Assembly: GCA_038247115.1 (NCBI GenBank)
Contig: JBBRVG010000007.1
Span: 1-64,000 of the forward strand
Length of the DNA: 64,000 bases
Reading direction: 5' to 3'
Source: Pseudaeromonas sp038247115
GTDB taxonomy: Bacteria > Pseudomonadota > Gammaproteobacteria > Enterobacterales > Aeromonadaceae
The notes beneath the pieces were generated by a model. The model had not been told where the DNA came from and made no database searches. It was given only the letters and a program-made list of their open reading frames with translations. Position numbers and translations under genes: made by a program. Positions within the stretch are counted from its first letter, which is position 1, and each line of letters opens with the position of its first letter. Below are positions 50,250-59,407 of this stretch, piece by piece.

Positions 50250-51271
50250 GCCAGCAAAAACTCCAGCGCCTTGGGATCCTTGAATCCCAGACACAGGCTT
50301 TGCAACAGCAACCAGGCCTGTTCCTGATCGAAGCGGCGGATGCTGTGATCCAGTTGTGCTGTGACGGCAATCAGCAACTGCAACTGATGCAGATCCAATC
50401 GCTGCAGCGCACCTTGTATCAGCGGTTGACGGCTCTGCCAGATGCGGGCCTGCTCCAACAGGGGGCCTAACGGCTTGCCTTGCTGCATAGCGAGCCGCAA
50501 TTTGAGCAGTTGTTCGAGCTCTTTGGCCAGGCTCCAGACCAGCATACCAGCCTCGACGCCTTCGCCTCGCAGTTGCAATAGCATGCGCTGGGCGCGATTG
50601 ACCTTGCCCTCGAGCAGGGTGTCGATGAGCTGAAACGGCGTGAAGTGGTTCTGCCGGGTGACATTCTCCTGCAGCGCTAATAATCCGAGAGGCTGGGGCA
50701 GGTCGAGCAGCGCCAGCTTTTCCAACTCCTGGGCGGCGCCGAGCAAATTACCTTCGAAGGCGTGACACAAAAACTGTACCGCCTCTTTTTGCAGTTTGAC
50801 GCCACTTTGTTCGGCTCTTTGTTGCATCCAGCGTGGGAAAAAACGGGCATCTGGAAACGAGATCGGCACGTAGACGCCCTGGCGCGACAAGTTATCGAAC
50901 CACTTGGCTTTGCTCTGAGCGGCCGAAAGTCGCGGGCCATGGAGGATCAGCAGCAGATCCGGGTGCAGCGCGGCTGTGATAGCCCCGATACGCTCGGCCC
51001 ACTCTTTGGGGGGCTTTTCACCCAGCTCCAGTTCGAGGATTTGTCGGTTGGCGAACAGGCTCAGCGCCTGACAGCAGTCTTGCACCTGATCCCAATCCGG
51101 GTTGTCATCGGTACTGAAGCGATAACGTTCGGTGAAACCTTGGATATGGGCCGCCTTACGGATCCGGTCCACGGTCTCGATTTTTTGCAAGGGCTCATCG
51201 CCAAACACCAGGTAGCAGGGCTTGAGCCCTGCTTTGAGGTGTGCATCGAGTTGTTCGGGATACAGCCGCAT
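50246..51271 (-). CDS. holA: DNA polymerase III delta subunit HolA
   Basis: 341 residues: MRLYPEQLDAHLKAGLKPCYLVFGDEPL, LFANRQILELELGEKPPKEW, FFPRWMQQRAEQSGVKL and LEGKVNRAQRMLLQLRGEGVE match delta of the clamp loader. The start is ATG 51271; a TTG lies one codon upstream. The stop codon of lptE overlaps it by one base (TGATG). In the order leuS-lptE-holA-nadD. Confidence 0.96.
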   Translation of the reverse strand: MRLYPEQLDAHLKAGLKPCYLVFGDEPLQKIETVDRIRKAAHIQGFTERYRFSTDDNPDWDQVQDCCQALSLFANRQILELELGEKPPKEWAERIGAITAALHPDLLLILHGPRLSAAQSKAKWFDNLSRQGVYVPISFPDARFFPRWMQQRAEQSGVKLQKEAVQFLCHAFEGNLLGAAQELEKLALLDLPQPLGLLALQENVTRQNHFTPFQLIDTLLEGKVNRAQRMLLQLRGEGVEAGMLVWSLAKELEQLLKLRLAMQQGKPLGPLLEQARIWQSRQPLIQGALQRLDLHQLQLLIAVTAQLDHSIRRFDQEQAWLLLQSLCLGFKDPKALEFLLA

Positions 51272-51759
51272 CAAAACTTCAGGCGGCTGAGCTGGATCAT
51301 GATCAGATCCGCGGTCTGCTCCTGCATCTCGCGGGTCCGTTGTTCCTGCTCCCGACTCGAGGCGAGCGCTTCCGAGCTCTTATTCAGGAAGTTGCGGCTG
51401 AAGGAGGCATTGAACTTTTGCGGCTCATGGTCGGGTACCGCAATTGTGTACTCGGTATTGAACTGCATGTTGTATTCCACCGCCTGGGAGCGGCTGTCGA
51501 CCGAGACCACCTGGTTGGTGACCAGAATGTCTCCCAGTGTCAGCTGTGGGATATTCTCGCCACCGGGAACCAATTGCACACCCGCACGATCCAAACGGGT
51601 GGCAACCAGTCGATAGAGGTCGCTCTTGTTATCACCCTTGAGCTGCACCTTCATGTACTCGGCCGGTATATCGAGATCGCCCCGCATATGAAAACCGCAA
51701 GCGGTGAGCCACAGGCCCAGCAAGGGCACTAGCAACCAACGTGTCAGGCCTGTGTTCAT
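51271..51759 (-). CDS. lptE: LPS-assembly lipoprotein LptE
   Basis: 162 residues. ATG 51759 is preceded by GAGGTAACG. The lipobox is LWLTAC, followed by GFHMRGDLDIPAEYMKVQL, the LptE pattern. QLTLGDILVTNQVVSVDSRSQ and a C-terminal charged helix fit the family. It plugs the LptD barrel and helps LPS reach the outer leaflet. It lies 26 bp downstream of leuS. Confidence 0.94.
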   Translation of the reverse strand: MNTGLTRWLLVPLLGLWLTACGFHMRGDLDIPAEYMKVQLKGDNKSDLYRLVATRLDRAGVQLVPGGENIPQLTLGDILVTNQVVSVDSRSQAVEYNMQFNTEYTIAVPDHEPQKFNASFSRNFLNKSSEALASSREQEQRTREMQEQTADLIMIQLSRLKF

Positions 51760-51785
51760 CGTTACCTCGTTCAGCAATGCCACTA

Positions 51786-54365
51786 TTACGCCACGACCAG
51801 GTTCAGCAGCTTGCCCGGCACATAAATGGCCTTGCGCACTTCCTTGCCGTCCATGAATTTAATCACGGTCGGATCGGCAAACGCCTGAGTCTTCACCTGC
51901 TCTTCAGTAGCATCGGCGGCAACAGTGATCTTGCCACGCACCTTGCCGTTGACCTGAACCACCACCAGCTTCTCGTCTTCTACCAGAGCGGCTGTATCAG
52001 CGCTCGGCCACTGGGCCTCATCAACGGTTCCGCTACCACCCAACGCCTGCCACAGGGCAAAGCCGATGTGCGGTGTGATGGGGTAGAGCATCAGCACCAC
52101 CTTGCTCAGCACTTCCTGAGTCAGGGCGCGATCCTGGTCGCTCTCTTGCGGTGCCTTGGCCAGGCGGTTCATCAGCTCCATGATGGCGGCGATGGCGGTG
52201 TTGAAGGTCTGACGGCGACCGATATCGTCGGAAACCTTTGCAATGGTCTTGTGCAACTCGCGACGCAGGGTTTTCTGCTCGTTGTTCAGGCTGGCGACAT
52301 CCAGAGGTGCAACCGGACCGCGAGCGGTATGCTCGGCGACGGCCTTCCACAGACGACGCAAGAAGCGTTGAGCCCCTTCGACACCGGATTCCTGCCATTC
52401 CAGAGTCAGATCGGCTGGCGAGGCGAACATCATGAACAGGCGCACGGTATCGGCACCATAACGTTCGACCATCATTTGCGGATCTATGCCGTTGTTCTTC
52501 GACTTGGACATCTTGGTCATGCCAGCGTGAACAACCTCGCGACCTTCGTTATCGGTGGCCTTGGTGATGCGTCCTTTCTCGTCGCGCTCGACCTTGACAT
52601 CCACTGGGCTGACCCAGATACGGGCGCCATTCTCGGTGTAGTAGAAGGCGTCGGCCAGCACCATGCCCTGACACAGCAATCGGGTGAAGGGCTCATCGCT
52701 CTTGACCATACCTGAGTCACGCAGCAGCTTGTGGAAGAAGCGGGCATACAGCAGGTGCATACAGGCGTGCTCGATGCCACCGATATACTGATCCACTGGC
52801 AACCAGTGATTGGCACGTTCGCTGTCGAGCATGCCGTCCTGATAATCCGGTGAGCAGTAGCGGGCGTAGTACCAGGAAGACTCCATAAAGGTGTCGAAGG
52901 TGTCGGTTTCCCGGAACGCGGGCTGACCGTTATAGGTGGTCTTGGCCCAATCCGTATTGGCCTTGAGCGGGCTCTGCACGCCATCCATCACCACATCTTC
53001 GGGCAGGATCACCGGCAGTTGGTCGTGCGGTGTCGGCACCACGCTGCCATCTTCGAGGGTCAGCATCGGGATTGGCGCACCCCAATAACGTTGACGGGAA
53101 ACACCCCAGTCACGCAGACGGAAGTTGACGGTGCGTTTGCCCTTGCCCAGCGCTTCGAGCTTGGTGCAGATGGCATCGAAGGCCGCCTGGAATTCCAGAC
53201 CATCGAAGTCGCCGGAGTTAAACAGCACACCTTTGTCGGTGTAGGCCGCGGCGCTGATATCCAGCTCACTGCCATCCAGCGGGCGGATGACACCACGGAT
53301 CTCGAGGTCATACTTCTGGGCAAACTCGAAATCGCGTTGATCGTGGGCTGGAACCGCCATGACGGCACCCGTGCCGTAATCCATCAACACAAAGTTGGCG
53401 ACCATGATGGGGACGCGACGACCATCCAGTGGATGCAGGGCGTACAGGCCGGTAGCCATGCCCTTTTTCTCCATGGTCGCCAGCTCGGCTTCGGCTACCT
53501 TGGTGTTCTTGCACTCGTCGATGAAATGGGCCAGAGCCGGATTTTGCTCGGCAGCGCGCTTGGCCAGCGGGTGACCGGCGGCCACGGCCACATAGGTAAC
53601 GCCCATCAGGGTATCCGGACGAGTGGTATAGATGTCGAAATGCTCGTCATTGCCCTCAACGGCGAAGGTCATGGTCAGACCTTCGGAGCGGCCAATCCAG
53701 TTGCGTTGCATGGTCTTGACCATCTCCGGCCAGCCATCCAGCTTGTCCAGATCGGTCAGTAGCTCTTCGGCATAGGCGGTGATCTTGATGAACCACTGGG
53801 GGATCTCTTTTTGCTCGACCGGGGTATCACAACGCCAGCAGCAGCCATCCTGCACCTGTTCGTTGGCCAGTACGGTCTGGTCATTCGGGCACCAGTTGAC
53901 CGAGGAGGTCTTCTTGTAGACCAGTCCCTTGTTATACAGCTCGGTGAAGAACCACTGTTCCCAGCGGTAGTATTCCGGCGTACAGGTGGCGACTTCCCGA
54001 TCCCAGTCGTAGCCGAGACCCAGCATCTTCAGCTGGCGCTTCATGTACTCGATGTTCTCGTAGGTCCACTTGGCGGGGGCGGTATTGTTCTTGATGGCGG
54101 CGTTTTCAGCCGGCAGACCGAAGGCGTCCCAACCGATAGGCTGCATCACATTCTTGCCATTGAGGCGCTGGAAACGGGAGATCACATCACCGATGGTGTA
54201 GTTGCGCACATGCCCCATGTGGAGACGGCCTGATGGATACGGGAACATAGAGAGGCAGTAGAACTTCTCTTTGTCGACCTTTTCCACGGCTTTGAAAGTC
54301 AGATTCTTGGTCCAGTGCTGCTGTACGGCAGGTTCCAGATCCTGGGGATTGTAATGTTCTTGCAT
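51786..54365 (-). CDS. leuS: Leucyl-tRNA synthetase LeuS
   Basis: 859 residues from ATG 54365 (MQEHYNPQDLEPAVQQHW). Class I signatures are HMGH (PYPSGRLHMGHVRNYTIGD) and KMSKS (GMTKMSKSKNNGIDP). The CP1 editing domain (TTRPDTLMGVTYVAVA ... VPAHDQRDFEFA) is intact. It charges tRNA-Leu. It is the first gene of leuS-lptE-holA-nadD and is divergent from ybeL. Confidence 0.98.
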   Translation of the reverse strand: MQEHYNPQDLEPAVQQHWTKNLTFKAVEKVDKEKFYCLSMFPYPSGRLHMGHVRNYTIGDVISRFQRLNGKNVMQPIGWDAFGLPAENAAIKNNTAPAKWTYENIEYMKRQLKMLGLGYDWDREVATCTPEYYRWEQWFFTELYNKGLVYKKTSSVNWCPNDQTVLANEQVQDGCCWRCDTPVEQKEIPQWFIKITAYAEELLTDLDKLDGWPEMVKTMQRNWIGRSEGLTMTFAVEGNDEHFDIYTTRPDTLMGVTYVAVAAGHPLAKRAAEQNPALAHFIDECKNTKVAEAELATMEKKGMATGLYALHPLDGRRVPIMVANFVLMDYGTGAVMAVPAHDQRDFEFAQKYDLEIRGVIRPLDGSELDISAAAYTDKGVLFNSGDFDGLEFQAAFDAICTKLEALGKGKRTVNFRLRDWGVSRQRYWGAPIPMLTLEDGSVVPTPHDQLPVILPEDVVMDGVQSPLKANTDWAKTTYNGQPAFRETDTFDTFMESSWYYARYCSPDYQDGMLDSERANHWLPVDQYIGGIEHACMHLLYARFFHKLLRDSGMVKSDEPFTRLLCQGMVLADAFYYTENGARIWVSPVDVKVERDEKGRITKATDNEGREVVHAGMTKMSKSKNNGIDPQMMVERYGADTVRLFMMFASPADLTLEWQESGVEGAQRFLRRLWKAVAEHTARGPVAPLDVASLNNEQKTLRRELHKTIAKVSDDIGRRQTFNTAIAAIMELMNRLAKAPQESDQDRALTQEVLSKVVLMLYPITPHIGFALWQALGGSGTVDEAQWPSADTAALVEDEKLVVVQVNGKVRGKITVAADATEEQVKTQAFADPTVIKFMDGKEVRKAIYVPGKLLNLVVA

Positions 54366-54529
54366 GGCTGACATCAGTGACATCCGATATGTGTGAATTG
54401 GATAGGCTATCCTGTTGGAATATGGTCATAGAATACTGATAAACCCCCCCGCCAACAATAGTGGTGGTCCGGGGTGCGGCGTCCGGTGGGGCGCTCCGCC
54501 TGTACTACCGTTCACCAAGGAGCAAGGCT

Positions 54530-55006
54530 ATGCCGAAACAACAGCAGGGTTACGAAGCCTTTATCGCACGGTTGAAGGCAGAATGGCAGGCCGCTGAGCC
54601 CGGGGTGTCGCTTGCCCATCTCATAGAGCGCACCCAGTCTTATCTGGCCGCCGCCCAGGCGCTGACCAAGGATGAATTGGCGCTCATCGCCCAATATGTC
54701 AAAGAGGACTTGCGGGAGTTCGAGGAAGCTCCCGGGGGGTATCGGGATTCGGCATTTTATCAGGCACTCCAAGAATCTATCTGGGGTTGGTTACTGGAGC
54801 TGACCGACCGGACCCAGGTGGAGTGGCGCAGCGTGCTGGATGAGGTGCAACACAAGGGGCTGTACCGGGTTGGTGACCGCATGGCGTTGGGCGTTCTGGT
54901 TTGTAACCAGTGTGGTTATCGTCGGCTGGTGTTGCATCCGGAGCGGATCGTCAGCTGTATCGAGTGCGGCGGCGAGGAGTTCAGTCGTGAGGCACTAGCG
55001 CCATGA
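54530..55006 (+). CDS. ybeL: YbeL-like zinc-ribbon protein (DUF1451)
   Basis: 158 residues from ATG 54530, with AAGGAGCAAGGCT upstream. A helical N-terminus (YEAFIARLKAEWQAAE ... LIERTQSYLAAAQALTKDELALIAQYVKEDL) is followed by a C-terminal zinc ribbon C-x2-C ... C-x2-C (CNQCGYRR, CIECGGEEF). This matches YbeL of E. coli, which is also next to leuS. Function unknown. A terminator follows. Confidence 0.93.
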   Translation: MPKQQQGYEAFIARLKAEWQAAEPGVSLAHLIERTQSYLAAAQALTKDELALIAQYVKEDLREFEEAPGGYRDSAFYQALQESIWGWLLELTDRTQVEWRSVLDEVQHKGLYRVGDRMALGVLVCNQCGYRRLVLHPERIVSCIECGGEEFSREALAP

Positions 55007-55387
55007 GCTGGTTTTGCTAAGTCAGTTCGACCCATCTGTCGACGAGGCGCTTGAAGGCGCCTTTTTTGTGTCCGTCAGGCGCCGGTGATGGGGTAACGAC
55101 AGACGCGTGCGGCATCGAAAAAGCTTCCATCGTCAGCTTGTATCGAGCTGCTATCTCTGTATTGGCGCCGTACTGGCCGGAGCATGGATGTCACCAGCAT
55201 GCTGATATGACAATTTATGCATGGGATGTCACAGAAAAGTTGAATTTTCACACGGTTCGGGGAAAAATGCCCCGCTCAGGTTATGGCGCTATTGACCGCT
55301 GCCGTTGACTCTCGATAAGAGCCAGTGCGTGCCGCGGCCTGACGTGGCTTACTTTGCTTGGTCTTCAGGACATCTCACAGGAATTTT
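55007..55387. other. Gene-free stretch between ybeL and the L,D-transpeptidase gene
   Basis: About 380 bp containing the ybeL terminator near its left end. I see no further gene; a promoter for the transpeptidase must lie here but no strong -35/-10 pair stands out. Confidence 0.5.
55045..55067 (+). terminator. Rho-independent terminator of ybeL
   Basis: Stem AGGCGC / GCGCCT with loop TTGAAG, then a run of six T residues. Confidence 0.85.
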
Positions 55388-56335
55388 ATGAACATCCTTC
55401 GTTCTTCCGCTGCCGCCCTGATGGCTGCCGCGACCCTTATCAGCCTGCCCGCAGTAGCCGTTGAATACGGATTACCGGAAAAAAACAGCCGCTTGATCGG
55501 TGACAACATGGAATATGTGGTCCCTGCCGATAGCACTCAGCCGTTGGAAGCGATTGCCGCTCAGTATCAGATTGGTCTGACCAATATGCTGGAAGCCAAT
55601 CCCGGGGTGGATCCTTATCTGCCCAGGCCGGGTAGCACCCTGATCATCCCGCATCAGCTGATCCTGCCGGATGCGCCCCGTGAAGGCATCGTCATCAATG
55701 TTGCCGAAATGCGCCTGTACTACTACCCGAAGGGTCAGAACGTGGTCGAAGTTCTGCCCATTGGCATCGGCCAACTCGGTACCGATACCCCGGAAAACTG
55801 GATCACCTCGGTTCAGCGCAAGAAGGCCAATCCGACCTGGACGCCTACCGCCAAGGTGCACGCCGAATATGCCGCCAAGGGTGAACCCTTGCCCGCGGTT
55901 TGGCCTGCTGGTCCAGAAAACCCCATGGGATTGTTTGCCCTGTATATCGGCAATCTCTATGCCATCCATGGTACCAATGCCTCCTTCGGGATTGGCCTGC
56001 GAGTGAGCCATGGTTGTGTGCGGTTGCGCAATGACGACATCGAGTATCTGTTCAAGCAGGTTCCGGTCGGCACTCGCGTTCAGTTCGTCAATCAGCCGGT
56101 GAAGGCCAGCGCCGAGCCGGATGGCGGTCGCTATCTGGAAGTGCATCAACCCCTGTCCCGGACTCACGAGGAGTTGACCTCCACGATTGCGGCTCCTCTG
56201 CCGATGAGCACGGCGGTAACCCGCTTTATCGCCCATGCCGACACCGATTCCCTGGTGGTCAAGCAGGCCCTGGAACAGCGTACGGGTGTGCCGGTACGTC
56301 TGAATCCGCAGACTACTGCCAGCACCCAGATGTAA
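55388..56335 (+). CDS. Periplasmic L,D-transpeptidase (YcfS/ErfK/YnhG-like)
   Basis: 315 residues from ATG 55388, preceded by CAGGAATTTT. A signal peptide (LRSSAAALMAAATLISLPAVA) leads a LysM-like domain (LEAIAAQYQIGLTNMLEANPGVDPYLPRPGSTLIIP) and a YkuD domain whose active site reads HGTNASFGIGLRVSHGCVRLRNDD (catalytic Cys in SHGCVR). It attaches Braun-type lipoprotein to peptidoglycan or makes 3-3 crosslinks. The C-terminal ~80 residues lack a recognised domain. Monocistronic. Confidence 0.92.
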   Translation: MNILRSSAAALMAAATLISLPAVAVEYGLPEKNSRLIGDNMEYVVPADSTQPLEAIAAQYQIGLTNMLEANPGVDPYLPRPGSTLIIPHQLILPDAPREGIVINVAEMRLYYYPKGQNVVEVLPIGIGQLGTDTPENWITSVQRKKANPTWTPTAKVHAEYAAKGEPLPAVWPAGPENPMGLFALYIGNLYAIHGTNASFGIGLRVSHGCVRLRNDDIEYLFKQVPVGTRVQFVNQPVKASAEPDGGRYLEVHQPLSRTHEELTSTIAAPLPMSTAVTRFIAHADTDSLVVKQALEQRTGVPVRLNPQTTASTQM

Positions 56336-56356
56336 GCTTGGCTTGACTGTCTAATC

Positions 56357-56378
56357 AACGGCGCCCCAGGGCGCCGTT
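56357..56378 (+). terminator. Terminator of the L,D-transpeptidase gene
   Basis: Perfect 9-bp stem AACGGCGCC / GGCGCCGTT with loop CCAG, followed by the T-rich GTCTTTG, 21 bp after the stop. Confidence 0.75.
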
Positions 56379-56573
56379 GTCTTTGGTGCCGCAGTCGGTC
56401 TTATGCGTTCGAAGTCAACGTCTGTGCTATGTCGTATTCCGGAGTAGATGTGTAGACTGCTCGGCTGGAATGGCCGGTCGCAGGATCTGGGCTAACGGTG
56501 CGGACAACTAGTCCTGTTACCATTCGTAGTCTACGGGATCAGGATCGACTAGGGGATCGCAAGGAGAGAAGCA

Positions 56574-58025
56574 ATGCCAAAGGCGCTTTGGAGTGATAAG
56601 CGTAAATTTATCTGGGTCCTGACCCTGGTATTGATGTCGGCGTTTTTCCTGACCAGCTGGAGCAGCTATCAGGTCGCCCACCATTCGTTAAGCGAGCAGA
56701 TTGAGTCCAATACCCTGCCGTTAACCAGTGACAATATCTATTCCGAAATCCAGCAAGATCTGCTGCGACCGATTTTTATCTCCTCCCTGATGGCGCATGA
56801 CACCTTTCTTCGCGACTGGGCCTTGAGTGACGAGAGCAATGCCCAGCCGATGGTGCGTTATCTCAAGGAGTTGCAGGAGCGTTTCGGCACTGTCACCAGC
56901 TTTTACGTCTCGGAAAAGACCGGACGTTACTATCACTCCAGCGGTGTACTGAAAACGGTCAGTGCCAAGAGCCCGGAGGATGCATGGTATTTTCGGGTGC
57001 GGGATCTGCCGGTGGGCGAAGATTTCGAGATCAACATCGACACCGATACCGCGGATCGCAGCAAAACGACAGTGTTTGTGAACTACCGGGTTTATGACTT
57101 CAATAAGAAGCTGATCGGTGTGACGGGTGTGGGTCTGGCGGTCGACAAGGTACGTGAGCTAATCGAGAAGTATCAGGAGCGCTACAGCCGCAGTGTCTAT
57201 TTCATTGATCGTCAGGGGCGGGTGGCACTGCATGGGAAAAACTATGCGGGTCCTGAAACCATTCAGGCTGATCCGGCCTTGGCTCCTCTTGCAACCCAGA
57301 TCCTGACCAGCCCCGGTGGCTCCTACCAGTACGAGCGCCAGGATCAGCAGGTCTATCTCAATAGCCGACTGGTTCCCGAGTTCAAATGGTATCTGATGGT
57401 CGAACAGGCCAGTCATGCCGGCGAAGGCGAACTGCAGCAGACACTGTGGGGTAACCTGTTGCTCAGTGGTTTGGTGACGCTGGGGATACTGGTGATTGCC
57501 AATCTGACCTTGGGGCGCTATCAGCGCCGTATCGAGCAGATGGCGGCAACAGACAAGTTGACGGGCATGATCAGCCGTCAGGTGTTTGAAACCACCTTTG
57601 AGCACCTGGTAGCTCAGGCGCGGCGTCACCAACAGCATGTGTCGGTGATCCTGTTTGATATCGACCTGTTCAAACAGGTGAATGACCATTTTGGTCATAA
57701 CGTGGGGGACATGGTCATTCGCAAGGTGGCGCAAACCATGCTGGCGACGGTGCGTCAATCCGATGTGGTCTGCCGCTGGGGCGGCGAGGAATTTCTGGTG
57801 CTGTTGCCGGATTGTGATGGCCTGGCGGCGAGTGCTCTGGGTGAGAAGATCCGTGCGGCTGTGGCGGCGCTTGATATTCAAGCCAATGGCGAGACCATTA
57901 CGATTACCTTGAGTGGCGGTGTGGCCGAATACCAGAGTGAGGGATCCGTCGTCCTGCTCAATCGCGCCGATCAGGCTCTGTACCGTGCCAAAGCTGCGGG
58001 GCGGAATCGCTTGGTGATGGCATGA
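56574..58025 (+). CDS. Membrane diguanylate cyclase (dCache-GGDEF)
   Basis: 483 residues. Membrane helices near residues 10-30 (FIWVLTLVLMSAFFLTSWSS) and 290-310 (NLLLSGLVTLGILVIANLTLG) bound a periplasmic Cache-like sensor (FYVSEKTGRYYHSSGVL, AWYFRVRDL, VFVNYRVYD). The GGDEF domain has TDKLTGMISRQVF, FDIDLFKQVNDHFGHNVGD and GGEEF (CRWGGEEFLVLLPDCD), so it should be active. An RxxD inhibitory site (RQSD) is present just before it. AAGGAGAGAAGCA precedes the ATG. The periplasmic ligand is unknown. Confidence 0.93.
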   Translation: MPKALWSDKRKFIWVLTLVLMSAFFLTSWSSYQVAHHSLSEQIESNTLPLTSDNIYSEIQQDLLRPIFISSLMAHDTFLRDWALSDESNAQPMVRYLKELQERFGTVTSFYVSEKTGRYYHSSGVLKTVSAKSPEDAWYFRVRDLPVGEDFEINIDTDTADRSKTTVFVNYRVYDFNKKLIGVTGVGLAVDKVRELIEKYQERYSRSVYFIDRQGRVALHGKNYAGPETIQADPALAPLATQILTSPGGSYQYERQDQQVYLNSRLVPEFKWYLMVEQASHAGEGELQQTLWGNLLLSGLVTLGILVIANLTLGRYQRRIEQMAATDKLTGMISRQVFETTFEHLVAQARRHQQHVSVILFDIDLFKQVNDHFGHNVGDMVIRKVAQTMLATVRQSDVVCRWGGEEFLVLLPDCDGLAASALGEKIRAAVAALDIQANGETITITLSGGVAEYQSEGSVVLLNRADQALYRAKAAGRNRLVMA

Positions 58026-58090
58026 GTCATGGGTATCCTGCCCACTAAAATAGCCGATCCTCATTATGCTACATCGACAAGGAAGCACAC

Positions 58091-58140
58091 GCTGACACGC
58101 CGTGAACCCATCCATGGGGGCTCCACCGCGGAGGGTCAGC
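58091..58140. repeat. Dispersed palindromic repeat, copy 2
   Basis: Arms GCTGAC and GTCAGC enclose ACGCCGTGAACCCATCCATG and a GC-rich inner part. The left half matches copy 1 at 33732-33812 (ACACGCCGT, CATCCATG, GGCTC). It lies in the gap between convergent genes. Confidence 0.65.
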
Positions 58141-58199
58141 TTAGCGCTACCCTGTCGCTGTGGTGAGTGATCTGCTCGATTGGCCGGCCACGCCGTTCG

Positions 58200-58754
58200 C
58201 TACCAAAGCGTGGTTGCAAGCGTTAACCGCTGTGCTTCCGCGCGCTCCTGTAGCCCCCACAGGGCCTCCCCATCCTCACTCAGCAGCAGCGTATGTTCAT
58301 TCGTCAGCATGACTTTTCGGATGCGGTTAAACCTATTTTTTACCAGATGTTCGAGCATGGATTCATGTTCGGCCAATAATTGTTTGCCCGCGGTATTGGT
58401 CGGCAAAAAACTGATGCTTGAAGTGGTGAAGGAGACAAAGCCTTCCGAGAGCAACCATTGCCCCTGGATCAGCAGTCGCAGTGCGGGCTTGTCGGTGAGA
58501 CTGCCGAGCACAACCCGCGATTCAAACTGTAATTGGCCGTTGGCCAGCAACAACAACTCTCCCTGTTCTTGCCAGCGATTGAGTTTGCGATCCAGCAGCA
58601 GGGCTGCGGTTTCTTCAGCTACCTCTTGTTCCCGTTCGAAGGCCCAGGTTCTGTGGGTGAGTTGCTGTTGCAAATGACCATCGCTGGATAACCACAACAC
58701 CAGCAAAGCGCAGCCAAGAGCAAAGATCGTCAGTATCCAAGGCAACAGACGCAT
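58200..58754 (-). CDS. ToxS-like single-span periplasmic protein
   Basis: 184 residues from ATG 58754, whose TG overlaps the TGA of the upstream gene (TGATG). One N-terminal membrane helix (LLPWILTIFALGCALLVLWL) leads a periplasmic domain. LTHRTW, NGQLQF, GQWLLSEGFVSF and LVKNRFNRIRKVMLTNEHTLLLS line up with the ToxS pattern (LTSREW, GEWDIS, RRIDIVNEKTLLLT). ToxS stabilises the periplasmic domain of ToxR in Vibrio. Similarity is weak and noted by eye, so treat the family call as provisional. Confidence 0.5.
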   Translation of the reverse strand: MRLLPWILTIFALGCALLVLWLSSDGHLQQQLTHRTWAFEREQEVAEETAALLLDRKLNRWQEQGELLLLANGQLQFESRVVLGSLTDKPALRLLIQGQWLLSEGFVSFTTSSISFLPTNTAGKQLLAEHESMLEHLVKNRFNRIRKVMLTNEHTLLLSEDGEALWGLQERAEAQRLTLATTLW

Positions 58755-59155
58755 CAGTGACAAGCTTGTACCTGTGCATCACTCCATTGGTAGTTGTAGG
58801 TCCTCTGTGCCGAAATCCAGACTACAGACCAACCTAAATCCGAAGGCTCCAGCAGTATGTGCTCGGCGGCGGGCAGGGATTGGCGGTTTCCCCATTGCTG
58901 CAGGCATGTCACCAGCTCTGGTCTGTCGATGGCAACCGGCGCGCCCTGCTGCCACTCCAGCAACAGGGGGGGAGGCAGTTGAGGTTGCAGCAGATACCAG
59001 CGATAGAGTCCGCATAGACTGGCCAAGGCCAACAGCGAGCTGGCGACTATCCAACGCAGCCGGGGGCGACTCCAGTCTGTCACCTCTTCCGGCTCGAAGG
59101 CTTGCTTTTGCAGCAGGGAGGCCAGTTCTTCTTCATTCAATGGTGAAAGCAACAT
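58754..59155 (-). CDS. Single-span membrane protein, ToxR-periplasmic-like but without a DNA-binding domain
   Basis: 133 residues: a ~32-residue cytosolic N-terminus (LSPLNEEELASLLQKQAF), a membrane helix at about 34-55, and a periplasmic domain with two Cys (Cys84, Cys132) spaced like the disulfide pair of ToxR. It is coupled to the ToxS-like gene by overlapping stop/start. The usual winged-helix domain of ToxR is missing and no HTH-coding frame lies upstream. It may pair with a distant regulator or serve another role. Family call provisional. Confidence 0.45.
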   Translation of the reverse strand: MLLSPLNEEELASLLQKQAFEPEEVTDWSRPRLRWIVASSLLALASLCGLYRWYLLQPQLPPPLLLEWQQGAPVAIDRPELVTCLQQWGNRQSLPAAEHILLEPSDLGWSVVWISAQRTYNYQWSDAQVQACH

Positions 59156-59360
59156 GCGCGCATCCTATCGAGAATTGCCGATCTTCAGTATGTCACTCAA
59201 GCGACCGAAAGCCCCGATGGCTGACGGGACTTTACCTGTTATTACCAAATCATGCGCAGTACCAACATAACTCGACATTTTCTACGATTTTCATCATTCC
59301 AATCGACGGTCGGATGCTGAGTCTGGTTTTCCATGCCATAGGCGGGAGCCTTGCTATACA

Positions 59361-59382
59361 AAAGCCCCAGCAATGGGGCTTT
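59361..59382 (-). terminator. Terminator of lnt
   Basis: Stem AAAGCCCC / GGGGCTTT with a 6-base loop; on the minus strand GGGGCTTTTG gives a T-run. It lies 26 bp after the lnt stop. Confidence 0.85.
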
Positions 59383-59407
59383 GTTGGACGGGTATAGCTG
59401 CGATGGC

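Noticed and set aside
53019..53762. Plus-strand open frame opposite leuS
   Set aside because: Lies wholly within the conserved editing/catalytic region of leuS and has no family features.
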